From Anopheles merus (taxonomy: Eukaryota; Arthropoda; Insecta; Diptera; Culicidae): a stretch of 64,000 nucleotides of DNA. The stretch is taken from the NCBI RefSeq assembly GCF_017562075.2, contig NC_054082.1, forward strand, positions 57,348,645 through 57,412,644. The letters run 5' to 3'. This document shows, piece by piece, positions 23,527 to 33,374 of this stretch; position 1 is the stretch's first letter, and each line of letters starts with the position of its first letter. The translations under genes were made by a program, and so were the position numbers. A model generated the notes under the pieces. It did no database searches. It saw only the letters and a program-made list of their open reading frames with translations, and was not told where the DNA came from.

Positions 23527-23721
23527 GCGAGAAAACCAAACTGAGCGCGCAGGCTGAAAGTGAACGCACACATGTGTGATTGTGTAAGTGCGAAAACTGT
23601 GTAGAAAGCAAAACACGCTCTCGCCTCCGAGCAATTCCGCGTATTTCCAGCCGTCTCCCCCTGCTTCTACATGCCCCTCGCCTGAAAGACGCACACTTTT
23701 ACATTCTCTTTGCTAGTAGGG

Positions 23722-23820
23722 TACAACTTCGACCGAACCCCTTCCCCCTATTTCTACATGCCCCTCGCCTGTAAATTTGTCTCTCTTTGCCTGTAGGGAA
23801 GTCAATACCCTACAGGCAAA
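23722..23820. repeat. Mosaic of element A terminal pieces
   Basis: This 99-bp spacer contains a terminal segment of element A (CGACCGAACCCC to GCCTGTAGGG, ending 23798), nine bases, then an inverted 13-bp terminal piece CCCTACAGGCAAA directly abutting the next copy at 23821. It also forms the loop of a smaller inverted repeat between 23527-23721 and 23821-24023. Confidence 0.75.
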
Positions 23821-25016
23821 CCCTACTAGCAAAGAGAATGTAAAAGTGTGCGTCTTTCAGGCGAGGGGCATGTAGAAGCAGGGAGAGACGGCTGGAAATA
23901 CGCGGAATTGCTAGGAGGCGAGAGCGTGTTTTGCTTTCTACACAGTTTTCGCACTTACACAATCACACATGTGTGAATGTGTGCGTTCACTTTCAGCCTG
24001 CGCGCTCAGTTTGGTTTTCTCGCAGCGGCTTGCTGGTGTCGGTGTCTCGCTCGCACTAGTGCAGCGAGTGTTCCTCGTGCGTTCCCTTTCTTGCTACCAC
24101 ACAAAATCGTCAGTACAGTTCAAGCCTTCGCAGCGTGAGGCCGCGCGCGTTTTAGCCTAAGTCCCGGGCGCTCGATGTAATTTGAAGTGAAGTGTTGAAG
24201 TTTTATTTATTTCAATTCACATTATTACGGCCTCGGTCGTATTTTCAAGTGTTGAAGTGTTGTGCGCATTGAAATAAAGCAGCGTTAATCTTTCATAATT
24301 CAACATGAATATGTAAATTATGCTGCTTTATTTCAATGCTTTTTTTACAGTATTCAACATACACAACATACAGGCAGTAAGGCGGGTGCTTGAAGTGACG
24401 ATTTTTTTATTATTTATAATAAAAAATATGTGTGGTTTTGTGGCAAGATTGTGGTTAGCGATGTGTGGAACTGTGCCTTAAGTTTCAATAAAGTGTTAAA
24501 ATATCAACCGAGCTTGATGTGTTTAAGTTTTATTTCGATGCATGCGATTTTATTACGCTGCAAATCAAAGTGAACGAAAGCGCACAGCGCACAACGCGCA
24601 ACGAAAGAAACGAGGGGGAGGGGGTGTCCAGCGCTACGCGCAAAGTGCGGCAACAGCGCAGCGCAAACCGAAAAGAACGCGCGGGAAGGGGTGTTCAGCG
24701 CAGCGCGCAAGTGCGGCAACAGCGCAGCGCAAACCGAAAGAAACGCGAAAGAGCAAGAACAGCTGATCCGCGCATCCAGCGCAGCGGGAGAGGAAAAAAC
24801 GGGAGGGAGGGGGTATCAGCTGATCAGCTGTTTTGTATCGCGAGAGCGCCCCGTGTAATTTGAAGGCAAGCGAGAGAGCGCTGCGCGCGCTTACTCTCAA
24901 TTCGGAAAAAAATCGCTTCCGCTCGACTATGGCGGCCAATACAAAATCGACCGAACCCCTTCCCCCTGTTTCTACATGCCCCTCGCCTGTAAATTTCGCT
25001 CTCTTTGCCTGTAGGG
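23821..25016 (+). mobile_element. Element A, complete simple copy (1196 bp)
   Basis: Begins CCCTACTAGCAAAGAGAATG and ends GCTCTCTTTGCCTGTAGGG. Read inward, the two ends share CCCTAC, GCAAAGAGA and, further in, AGGCGAGGGGCATGTAGAA, so they form an interrupted terminal inverted repeat. The body is GC-rich at one end, with a duplicated segment around TTTGCGCTGCGCTGTTGCC. It also carries an internal 18-bp inverted repeat (GCATTGAAATAAAGCAGC) with a loop of about 37 bp. No transposase is encoded, so it looks like a non-autonomous DNA transposon. The superfamily is not assigned; a TTAA flank, as for piggyBac, is absent. Confidence 0.7.
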
Positions 25017-25025
25017 AATGGAGAT

Positions 25026-26203
25026 GCGAAATTTACAGGCGAGGGGCATGTAGAAACAGGGGGAAGGGGTTCGGTCGATTTTGTATTGGCCGCCATAGTC
25101 GAGCGGAAGCGATTTTTTTCCGAATTGAGAGTAAGCGCGCGCAGCGCTCTCTCGCTTGCCTTCAAATTACACGGGGCGCTCTCGCGATACAAAACAGCTG
25201 ATCAGCTGATACCCCCTCCCTCCCGTTTTTTCCTCTCCCGCTGCGCTGGATGCGCGGATCAGCTGTTCTTGCTCTTTCGCGTTTCTTTCGGTTTGCGCTG
25301 CGCTGTTGCCGCACTTGCGCGCTGCGCTGAACACCCCTTCCCGCGCGTTCTTTTCGGTTTGCGCTGCGCTGTTGCCGCACTTTGCGCGTAGCGCTGGACA
25401 CCCCCTCCCCCTCGTTTCTTTCGTTGCGCGTTGTGCGCTGTGCGCTTTCGTTCACTTTGATTTGCAGCGTAATAAAATCGCATGCATCGAAATAAAACTT
25501 AAACACATCAAGCTCGGTTGATATTTTAACACTTTATTGAAACTTAAGGCACAGTTCCACACATCGCTAACCACAATCTTGCCACAAAACCACACATATT
25601 TTTTATTATAAATAATAAAAAAATCGTCACTTCAAGCACCCGCCTTACTGCCTGTATGTTGTGTATGTTGAATACTGTAAAAAAGCATTGAAATAAAGCA
25701 GCATAATTTACATATTCATGTTGAATTATGAAAGATTAACGCTGCTTTATTTCAATGCGCACAACACTTCAACACTTGAAAATACGACCGAGGCCGTAAT
25801 AATGTGAATTGAAATAAATAAAACTTCAACACTTCACTTCAAATTACATCGAGCGCCCGGGACTTAGGCTAAAACGCGCGCGGCCTCACGCTGCGAAGGC
25901 TTGAACTGTACTGACGATTTTGTGTGGTAGCAAGAAAGGGAACGCACGAGGAACACTCGCTGCACTAGTGCGAGCGAGACACCGACACCAGCAAGCCGCT
26001 GCGAGAAAACCAAACTGAGCGCGCAGGCTGAAAGTGAACGCACACATTCACACATGTGTGATTGTGTAAGTGCGAAAACTGTGTAGAAAGCAAAACACGC
26101 TCTCGCCTCCTAGCAATTCCGCGTATTTCCAGCCGTCTCTCCCTGCTTCTACATGCCCCTCGCCTGAAAGACGCACACTTTTACATTCTCTTTGCTAGTA
26201 GGG
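25026..26203 (-). mobile_element. Element A, second copy in inverse orientation
   Basis: The reverse complement of the copy at 23821-25016, as far as I can read without mismatches over long stretches. It lacks only the outermost 17 bp at the inner end and finishes GCTAGTAGGG at 26203. Frames inside it are shadows with no domain. Confidence 0.8.
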
Positions 26204-26205
26204 TA

Positions 26206-26500
26206 ATGTTCAACACGCAAGAGATAACGCCTATTAATTTTGCGAAGGTAACGAGGGAAACAGAAAAGGATTCGTTACTACAGATGGTCGAACATTACAT
26301 TCGCAAAGGATGGCCTGAAAACAGAATACAGAATACAACGTATACAGGCGAATTGGTACGATATTATGATAGAAAAGATCGCTTGTCAATCGGCGGTGGA
26401 TATCTTCTTTTCAGCGGAAGGGTGGTAGTGCTCAGAGCACTGCAACAACGCTGTCTTCAACAATTGCATGATGAACACTCAGACATCATCAGAGTAAACG
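26206..26500 (+). pseudogene. Ty3/gypsy pol fragment (RNase H-integrase linker), left half
   Basis: About 100 residues with EHYIRKGWPEN, RYYDRKDRLSIGGGYLLFSG and QQLHDEHSDIIR. These are the conserved linker and the start of the integrase zinc finger (H-x-x-x-H) of gypsy pol proteins. The reading is cut at 26501 by the 18-bp terminal repeat of element B and resumes at about 31000 with ARIYFYWPSLE. The upstream pol domains are absent; the fragment starts right after the palindrome. Confidence 0.75.
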
Positions 26501-26518
26501 CCCCGGCAGGCAATTGAC

Positions 26519-28557
26519 GTTTCATACTATGGTGAGGGGTGTTGAAACGCATGGAAGAGCAGGAAGAAACACGGACGAGCGCTGATGAACTGCAACTGTG
26601 TGCTTGCAACAGCACCAAACGGCATGTGACGACGTACAGTGTGTGGATGTGTGTGTGTAATTTTAGGCAGCGAAGATGGATCGAGGTTATGTTTACAAAG
26701 TGAAAGAGTTTGAAGCAGAAGCGTCTTTGTGATAAACATGTATTTTAGTTGCATATTTTCAGTGTTAAAGTTTGCAATGTGAACTTAAAAGTAATGACCA
26801 ATGGTGCTATTCACTTGTGTGCTGTTGGCGAATATTGAAGAGTTGAAATATTGAAGCTTCCTTTGTTAGTTTGTTGTGCTTAGAGTGAAGCAAAAATGTG
26901 TGCTAAAGTGTTATAAATTAGAAATATGTAAACGTATCCGTCTAATGTTCGGTTGTACCCATCTAATTTTCCATATTTTTGGGTGTCCTTATCGTTTACC
27001 AGGAGAAAAAGATTGGAGGTTAGATACGTGCAGCTATTTCGCCTCCGCAGGAAGGTATGTTAATTAAAGTTGTTGTATTTGTAATTTTTCGTTAAGCTGA
27101 AATTAAATAACTAATCGGATAAAATTAACCGTTTAACATTACGAATAATCGATGTTATCAGTGTTCTTCAGAAGTGTTCCAAGCTGTCCGAAGACACACA
27201 AATCCGATTCACCTCGTATGCACCCAGCGGATTTCATGCGAAGGATATTGAAAAGCCATCAAAGAAGAGGGCATGATGGTAAGGAAACTTTGATTCTTTT
27301 TACTTTTAGATTTCTCATCCATATTTTTGTTTGCAACCTTGGATCGTCGTCGCGGGTCTTATGGGAACTGCGCTATCAGAGCAACAACCGGATGAGCATT
27401 TTGTTCCAGGTGGAAATCATCTCAAGTTTGGGAATTGAAGAGAGTTACAGCACACTGTGAACATCGTTGTAAACAATCGAGGGTAACATTTATATATAGC
27501 TTATGAACGCATGTGTTTATCTAATTATTCATTAATTCGTTTATTTATTAATTTGAGCATTAGTGCTCCATCGACGTATGTTGTTTGTTGTTCTTTTAAG
27601 TAAATTGCTCCAACGGAACAGCTTATCCCGGCCTTTCTCGGGTTTAGTTGCTGTTGCTTGACCGCGACGATTGACACCAGAGTTTGTTACGTTCGTATTG
27701 TCGTCGTGTAATCGTGTTATTACTGTTAACGCACTTTGTTTATATCTATTAAGATGCAACAGCATTATTTTTTTCTCCGGAATATCGTTAACGTTGTTCC
27801 TCCTCGGTCAAACGGTTGACAGTGGGCAATAAAGTACAATAAATGATGAGAGCAAAACCGCGATGGCTGTTAGTGATTTGCAAAATGAAACCAAGAGCCA
27901 TTTTACATTTTTTATCTTAAACAAGCATTGGCCCGGAAAGCTACCAAAGCAAATGTGTATTACGTACCACTAGCTGTGTGATAGGTACAATAAAAGGTGC
28001 AATTTTTCATTTAATTTGTATAATTAGAAAAGAATAGATAAAAGGTGATTGATAAATATAGTATCAATAGGACATTGCAATTAATAAAAATGGAAAAGCA
28101 ATGTGTTTATCAATAAATAATATGTAATATATAAACAGCAACTATAAATAGGTAGAGCAATTTAACAAAATAAATGTTTATTTCTTCCTTCTATGGCAGC
28201 TTTTTTTAACATTTCCCTGCATGTTTACTCTTGCCGGTGCATGTATCAGTTTTCTTTTTAAATATTCTTTATCATATTCTATATCTACGTCTATTCCCAC
28301 GTGGTTTGTGGCGATAGACTTAAATAAGCACTGTATTTGGGTAGTTACTAAAAGCTATTTTTTCCTGACGATCCTTCCCAGCTACACCGTGCAAGAAAAG
28401 TCCTATCAAACATCACGTCTAAAGCCTCATGCATCCTATTGTTGGCATCCTGGCTGCTGATATTTGCATCTATTATTTAAGTATAACTGCTAAATGCAAA
28501 ATCATCTCCAGCTATTTTTGATAAAAATGCATCAAACTGTTGTTCATTTCCGATTTT
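26519..28557. other. Element B interior, gene-like splice signals but no assignable protein
   Basis: Short plus-strand frames are bounded by good donor-like sites (AAG-GTATGT at 27053-27061 and ATG-GTAAGG near 27280), with pyrimidine/AG acceptor-like sites between them. One frame contains FHIFGCPYRLPGEKDW, which loosely recalls a THAP-type finger. The match is too weak to claim. The rest is AT-rich with nothing recognised. Confidence 0.3.
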
Positions 28558-29340
28558 TTAAATTGCTAAACTCTCCGCATTTCTTCTTATACCCTTCATA
28601 GGGTTCAGTATTATAGAATGCATCCGACAACGAAGGTAGCAGCTTCCAGAATACTCTGTAGAAGTAATTGAAAAGACTGCTTGATTTGCTCCTGCTGAAG
28701 CCTGGTGTTCATCGTCAGTGATCATCATTATTGGCGTCGAAGGCAGCACAAGTTCGTACACAGAAAACGTAGCAGAACTTGTTGACGGTTTCTGATAACT
28801 TTTCCTGGTTATATTTTCAGGCAAATTTATTACAACAGGACCATTTGCTCGTTCAGTCGTCATGTACGATGTACCGGTGCTTGTCGATGGCACTTGGTTA
28901 CCACCATCAAATATCTTGCCTGGCGGACGGATGCGGCTAGGAACACGGGTAACAGATTGCTCAGATATAGCAGTACTCGTTGATGGTTTTTGAACATTAA
29001 CGCTGATCATTTTGGCTGGTGTACGACTCACAATACAAACAGATCCTCCAGCAGCCGCTATCACCGATGCAGAAGTACTGGTGGGTAAATGTTGTCTTAC
29101 AACAGCGGTCATCATACCACGCTGATTCTTCGGAGCATGAACTTCGGCAAGCGATACAATCGATGGTACTGCAGATCCCGTCAATGCCTGTTGTCTACCG
29201 ATCTTCATGCCTGATTCCTGCGGTAGAGCATCAGCAACCTGTACCAATGATGGCGCAGCAGTACAAGTTGACGGTTGCTGTGATGATCCGGTTGCTGTGG
29301 TTTCCGCGGGTGCGGAAACGCGCGTCGTGTATTTGCGGCC
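28558..29340 (-). CDS. Hypothetical protein segment with PSTST repeats
   Basis: A minus-strand frame of about 260 codons, entered from an acceptor-like site (TTTCTATTAG) just upstream at 29341. It has several spaced repeats of the type QKPSTSTA, QVPSTSTG and QKPSTSSA, plus HLPTSTSAS, and a C-terminal segment ending NAESLAI. There is no enzymatic motif. Low-complexity regions of this kind occur in long linkers of regulatory or transposon proteins. An upstream minus-strand frame (29410-29679) with CCASYGSCNSHS might be an earlier exon. Function not recognised; it could be a chance open frame. Confidence 0.35.
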   Translation of the reverse strand, partial: GRKYTTRVSAPAETTATGSSQQPSTCTAAPSLVQVADALPQESGMKIGRQQALTGSAVPSIVSLAEVHAPKNQRGMMTAVVRQHLPTSTSASVIAAAGGSVCIVSRTPAKMISVNVQKPSTSTAISEQSVTRVPSRIRPPGKIFDGGNQVPSTSTGTSYMTTERANGPVVINLPENITRKSYQKPSTSSATFSVYELVLPSTPIMMITDDEHQASAGANQAVFSITSTEYSGSCYLRCRMHSIILNPMKGIRRNAESLAI

Positions 29341-30129
29341 TAATAGAAAGACAAATTGACGATTAAAGCAATATAATTAAAATTAATGGTTTACATAGAT
29401 TGCGCTCCACTAACAATATTTTTCTCTTATATTGTCTATTTCAACTGTGCTGTGAGAATTACAGCTGCCGTACGAAGCGCAGCATATTTGAGCAAGCGCA
29501 AGCGGACACCAACCACCTGGAGCAAACGTACGCCGAACGAATGGACGTGGTAGACGCGTTATGATTGCAAGGTGATACTTGCGCTCTGAAAATGCTAGCA
29601 AAGATGTTTGGGCCACAGAGGTACGTTCCGAGAGTGTAAAAACATGCCGGGCCCACAGGTACGCAACAACCGCGCCCAAATCTATCAGCGATCTATCGAA
29701 CGATCAGCATGAAATGCACTTGACTTATATTATTCTTCTTTCTTTAGTTTCAGATAAACCGTTCTCATCAATGCCACACCATGTACGGTCGGTTAGTTAC
29801 ACTTCATCACGAAGGACAATCACATCTGGGTAACGGAATGCTGCCAAAACGATGAAGCTGGCTTAGTCCTCTATGACGACAACAAATTGTTTGAACATGT
29901 TCAATGAGACAAACAATTTGTTTTGATTTCTCATAATTAACCTTCATTTCTATAACCACCTACCCGGGTATGTTTTGCTTATTCTTTTTATTATAACTTT
30001 TTACTGGATTATCGAATCGATCCAAAAAAATTAGAATGCCTAGAGAAACATGTTTTAAAAAAGTGGTAAAAAATTCAAAAAATTTCAATTTTTTTAAATG
30101 AGCTTTAAAAAATAAAATCAACTTTTACC
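29341..30129. other. AT-rich interior of element B
   Basis: No supported gene. Contains one isolated CCACCTACCCGGGTA motif (palindrome at 29961-29970), preceded by TTCATTTCTATAA, which is the same head as the MITE arm at 30130. Confidence 0.45.
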
Positions 30130-30537
30130 CCTTACTTCTATAACCACCTACCCGGGTAGGTAATACATACAATAAAGGATTTTGGTTTGAATTAGTCGCT
30201 AATTTTGTAATGATATGTATAGCAATGCATGTAGTTATATTTATAGAATCTATTCCAAAAGTTTTCTAGCTCTTAATATTCTTCTAAAGTCACATAGAAT
30301 AAATGATTGCCCCGACAGTCGGGAAGACATGGCGGTGTATTAGTGTCAGTTGAACTAATTGCTTTGCATTCAATTTATGTAACTGAAAGCCATACTTCAT
30401 AAATTTATAACATGAAAACAAGTATTGTTATTATAGCTGCATAGAATAAGTTAAACAAGAAATTTTTTGACCAATAAAATTACAAATTCCCTTATAAAAT
30501 GTATTACCTACCCGGGTAGGTGGTCATAAAGATGAGG
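30130..30537. mobile_element. Small inverted-repeat element (MITE-like) with TACCCGGGTA arms
   Basis: The left arm, containing ATAACCACCTACCCGGGTAG and AATACAT, is mirrored at about 30500-30537. The arms match over more than 30 bp. The interior is AT-rich and noncoding. No target duplication is clear. Confidence 0.6.
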
Positions 30538-30870
30538 GTGTATTTTTGGTCATAGAAACAAAGGTTAATGGTAATGTATTGCATTCTCAACGCTTAATTT
30601 ATGTGAAACGCAAATAACTTTCTTTACTTATTTTATGTTTTATGTTTTAATTTAATTACAGGTGAATGCTGCAAATCTCCGTGAAAAACGTTTTCGTTCA
30701 CTGAATAAGGTTTGTATAGTGTAATAGTGTATTTTTAGAATAATTAATTTTCAATAAAGTAACGGTCAAATGAAAAAAAGCTGTGTTGATATACAACCCG
30801 AATGAAAGAAATATACGGATAAGCGAATGTAAACAATACACGAAAGAACGGTAGGTCCGTTTTATCCGTA

Positions 30871-30999
30871 CCCCCCCCCCCCCGCCCAATTATGTCTTCC
30901 GTTGGGCGCCTGAGCCATGCACGGTTGGGCGCCTGTTTGTCCTCCTCCGGCGCCGTCAGTTTAGCTGTCAATTGCCTGCCGGGGGGGGGGGGGGGGGGG
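30871..30999. repeat. Poly-C (13) and poly-G (19) tracts at the right end of element B
   Basis: C13 lies at 30871-30883 and G19 at 30981-30999, flanking a segment with a repeated GTTGGGCGCCTG phrase and the right terminal repeat. Long G tracts can form quadruplexes and often vary in length or are misread. Confidence 0.85.
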
Positions 31000-31325
31000 C
31001 CTTAGCTCGCATTTATTTCTATTGGCCATCCCTAGAGGTAGACATAGTTAACTGGGTAAAATCATGTTATGCATTCCAAGGAGCTGCCAAACCGCCGCCC
31101 TCAAGAAATACTGCTGTGTGTACAACCAACCGCCTGAGACAGTTTTGTTCACCTGATGCAGTCTACGCTAAACGATATACGCGCAATGGGTGGACCTGGG
31201 TAGCTGGCACAATTGTCAAACGCATCGGGACTGTTATATACACCGTCCATACGATTGATAAGAGGATTATACGCAGCCACGTTACCCGGCGCTCTAGCAC
31301 CAATCGAACACGACATCGAACATGA
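31000..31325 (+). pseudogene. Ty3/gypsy integrase fragment, right half
   Basis: The reading resumes with ARIYFYWPSLEVDIVNWVKS, the end of the integrase zinc-binding region that followed the cut at 26500. It then jumps over the missing catalytic core to a C-terminal segment (GWTWVAGTIVKRIGTVIYTV) of the chromodomain-free gypsy integrase tail. The DDE core is therefore deleted. Confidence 0.65.
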
Positions 31326-31447
31326 AATATGTATGGGATTTGACATGTTTGTCTTGTTTGTTTGTTTGTGTCTGACAGTGCACCTCCATATGATTATATG
31401 GGTTTGTTCGAGTCGGATGTCGTGTTCTATTGGTGCCAGAGCGCAGC
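31284..31447. repeat. Imperfect inverted repeat, arms about 38 bp
   Basis: The arm around 31284-31325 (CTCTAGCACCAATCGAACAC and following) is mirrored at 31405-31447 (read inversely CTCTGGCACCAATAGAACAC and following). The loop is about 80 bp with TTTG repeats. It may be the ends of a gypsy LTR or a small foldback; origin unclear. Confidence 0.5.
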
Positions 31448-31524
31448 CTTAATCAGTTGCGCGATCGTCGCAACCGTCAGCAACATCACCAACATTCTGT
31501 AAACCGTAGAGTTGGCAACCAGAT

Positions 31525-31846
31525 TTACACACGTAAGTTGGCAACCGGCATACCCGGGTATTCCACACGTTTGGATGCAAAACATTAACGATTTTCATAG
31601 GAAAACAATGCTTTCTATATTTTAATGCTGTAAGCAAGTAATGCCGACCATATATTCTCTTCTATTTCATTTATTCATTAAGTTTTTTCATTTTATTATA
31701 AAAATAACGGTCAAATTGAAATTTGGAATCGCTTGAATTTGACTCGAAAATAAGCACAATACGAAAAGAGGATGAAGAGAAACGTCATTCTCCATACAAA
31801 ATGTAAGGAATACCCGGGTATGCTGTTTGCCAACTTACGTGGTAAA
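31525..31846. mobile_element. Second TACCCGGGTA inverted-repeat element
   Basis: The left arm, CACGTAAGTTGGCAACCGGC followed by ATACCCGGGTATTCC, is mirrored at 31806-31842. The arms agree over roughly 35 bp with few mismatches. The interior is AT-rich. It shares only the central palindrome with the element at 30130-30537, so they are related families at most. Confidence 0.6.
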
Positions 31847-31995
31847 GTTTGAAAAAAATCAAAATAAAATTCTTACAGGCTGTTTAAAATTACAACTTAT
31901 GCACCAAAAAATCATAAATTAAAAGTTGGGAGGCTACGGAAAATCTCAGGTCAATAAAAGCAATGAATCAAAAGTTATTGCAGTTTGAAGTTGAA

Positions 31996-32036
31996 AAAAA
32001 TACCCGGGTATCCGGGTGCCAACTTAAAGGTTAAAA
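31996..32036 (-). repeat. Unpaired arm of the TACCCGGGTA family
   Basis: AATACCCGGGTATCCGGGTG followed by CCAACTTAAAGG matches the right arm at 31806-31842. No partner in the opposite orientation is left of it except the arm at 31531, so it could also pair with that one. Confidence 0.5.
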
Positions 32037-32040
32037 CGGT

Positions 32041-32569
32041 TGTAGCAGCTCACTGTCAAGGTGTTATAAATGACAACGTGAAGTTGTTCAGAGTAAAATG
32101 ACATTTCTCGACTTGACTTATCTGTTCCGGGGGCTCCGGTATAAAAATCGGGGAGGGCTGGTGCGGGGTAATGAAATTTATATGCAGAGAGTGACAGATG
32201 TCCCCCACAATGTCGCCCAGCAAAAGCGATAAAAATCAACCTTCTAAATCAAGGTGGAATGTATAATGAGGTGTAGTTATAGCGCTTTTGGCGATCCCCC
32301 CCCCTGGGCTCCGATTTTGACAGATGGTTTTCCGCTTGTATATGTATTGATGGATTGTTTACGTTTTGGATGGTCAATATTTGGTGGAGATCAATTTGGG
32401 TGAATATTTTAGTTTATTAGAACACAGCCCGTGATTTAAAATGGAAATTTTCCTTCGAGAACTTGAAGCGTTCGCCAAACGCGGAAAACTAACTGTCACT
32501 TTTCTTCGTCGATTCTTCTTCCACCTAGCTGTCAAAATGGGCTTATAACTTGACCTGATATCTTTACGG
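32041..32569. other. Noncoding DNA
   Basis: No gene is supported. A C8-containing tract near 32296 and GGGGGCTCCGG near 32130 form a weak inverted pair. Part of this may be the 5' LTR of the following gypsy-type remnant, whose left boundary I could not define. Confidence 0.4.
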
Positions 32570-32751
32570 TCCTTGTTCTAAATACATTATCCTTGCTCAC
32601 TGTGCAGTTCGCGTGGTACGCAGAGTACGAGCTGTCATCAAGAGAGCTGTCAGAATTCCTTTGCGTGAACGACCATCCTGTTTGGCGCCCATTTTGAGAG
32701 CAGACCGATTTGTGAAAAGCAAAATAAAGATAATTGAACTAAACGCTAAAG

Positions 32752-32769
32752 TGGTGACCCCGATGTGAT
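32752..32769 (+). promoter_or_regulatory. Primer-binding site, complementary to tRNA-Trp 3' end
   Basis: TGGTGACCCCGATGTGAT differs at one position from the complement of the 3' end of insect tRNA-Trp including CCA. Confidence 0.75.
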
Positions 32770-32918
32770 CCGTCAATATTTTTCACAACTACGAACGAAT
32801 ACAAACAATAAAGAACGAGAACGCACCTGTACCGTGTGCTCAGCATGTTTATGCTGGTGAAAGTGTAACATCCGCGGCTGTTGCAGCAATTGCTATCTCG
32901 CGTCTTAACCCACCAGTT

Positions 32919-33374
32919 ATGGCCGACACCAACATTGACGCATATTTTATGTCCCTCGAGTTTTGGTTTGCTGCATCTGGAATCACTGCCCAACATGACT
33001 CTCAACGGTACAATATCGCCATGGCTCAGGTACCCCCGCAGAAACTTGGTGAACTTCGCACAATTGTCGAGAATACTCCAACTAGTGGAAAATACGCATA
33101 CATTAAATCAAAGCTGACGGAATATTTCGCTGACAGCCAGCAGCGGCGTTTGCATCGTGTGTTGTCTGAAATGCCCCTTGGAGATTTAAAGCCTAGCCAT
33201 ATTTTTAACGAGATGAAGTGAGTTGCTGGCGATTCTCTAGGGGACACTTTGCTGCTAGACTTATGGGCAGCTCGACTTCCTGCTCACGCCCAAGCAGCAG
33301 TAATGGCTTCGCGTGGTGATGCCGCTGACAAGACGACTATAGCTGATGCTATTGTCGAATCTATGAGCCTGTGA
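32919..33374 (+). pseudogene. CsRn1-like gag
   Basis: Starts MADTNIDAYFMSLEFWFAAS and continues with AQVPPQKLGELRTIVENTP, a pattern seen in CsRn1-type capsids. A TGA stop at 33219 interrupts it; the same frame goes on with DTLLLDLWAARLPAHAQA, typical of the second half of this capsid, to a stop near 33374. No zinc knuckle is recognisable in what follows. Confidence 0.65.

Larger units (their letters stand above)
19275..23721 (+). mobile_element. Composite element A enclosing a CR1-like LINE fragment
   Basis: The left end is CCCTACAGGCAAAGAGAG and the right end is GCTAGTAGGG, the same two termini as the simple copies at 23821-25016 and 25026-26203. Element A sequence runs 19275-19976. It is then replaced by 3.55 kb of CR1-like LINE and resumes at 23527-23721. 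Relative to the simple copies, about 280 bp of internal element A sequence is missing. The right-hand junction carries a duplicated GCCGACGACGC, suggesting microhomology repair. Whether this composite ever moved as a unit is unknown; no clean target duplication is seen. Confidence 0.6.
23821..26203. repeat. Long palindrome, 1.18-kb arms, 26-bp spacer
   Basis: Left arm 23821-24999 and right arm 25026-26203 are reverse complements, with at most a single-base length difference. The spacer is 25000-25025. Transcription across it would give a hairpin of over 1 kb. Such near-perfect palindromes are unstable and hard to assemble, so it is either very recent or an assembly product. Confidence 0.85.
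26501..30984. mobile_element. Element B, 4.5-kb insertion with 18-bp terminal inverted repeats
   Basis: CCCCGGCAGGCAATTGAC at 26501-26518 is repeated inverted at 30967-30984. It interrupts a gypsy integrase reading that continues on the other side. A run of 19 G at the right end hides the exact boundary and any target duplication (GCC is possible). Inside are mostly noncoding DNA, a minus-strand low-complexity frame (28558-29340), possible plus-strand exons and a nested MITE. No transposase was recognised, so it is a non-autonomous or very diverged DNA transposon. Confidence 0.65.

Noticed and set aside
19114..25521. Many arginine/serine-rich ORFs on both strands within element A copies
   Set aside because: The same DNA gives long frames on both strands because it is GC-rich and poor in stops. 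No domain or start context supports any of them.
23821..26203. piggyBac-type MITE because of the CCCT ends
   Set aside because: No TTAA flanks either end of any of the copies.
26876..29679. P-element-like transposase with THAP fingers inside element B
   Set aside because: FHIFGCPYRLPGEKDW and CCASYGSC recall THAP pieces but lie on opposite strands and lack the full C2CH pattern. The termini also do not resemble P elements.
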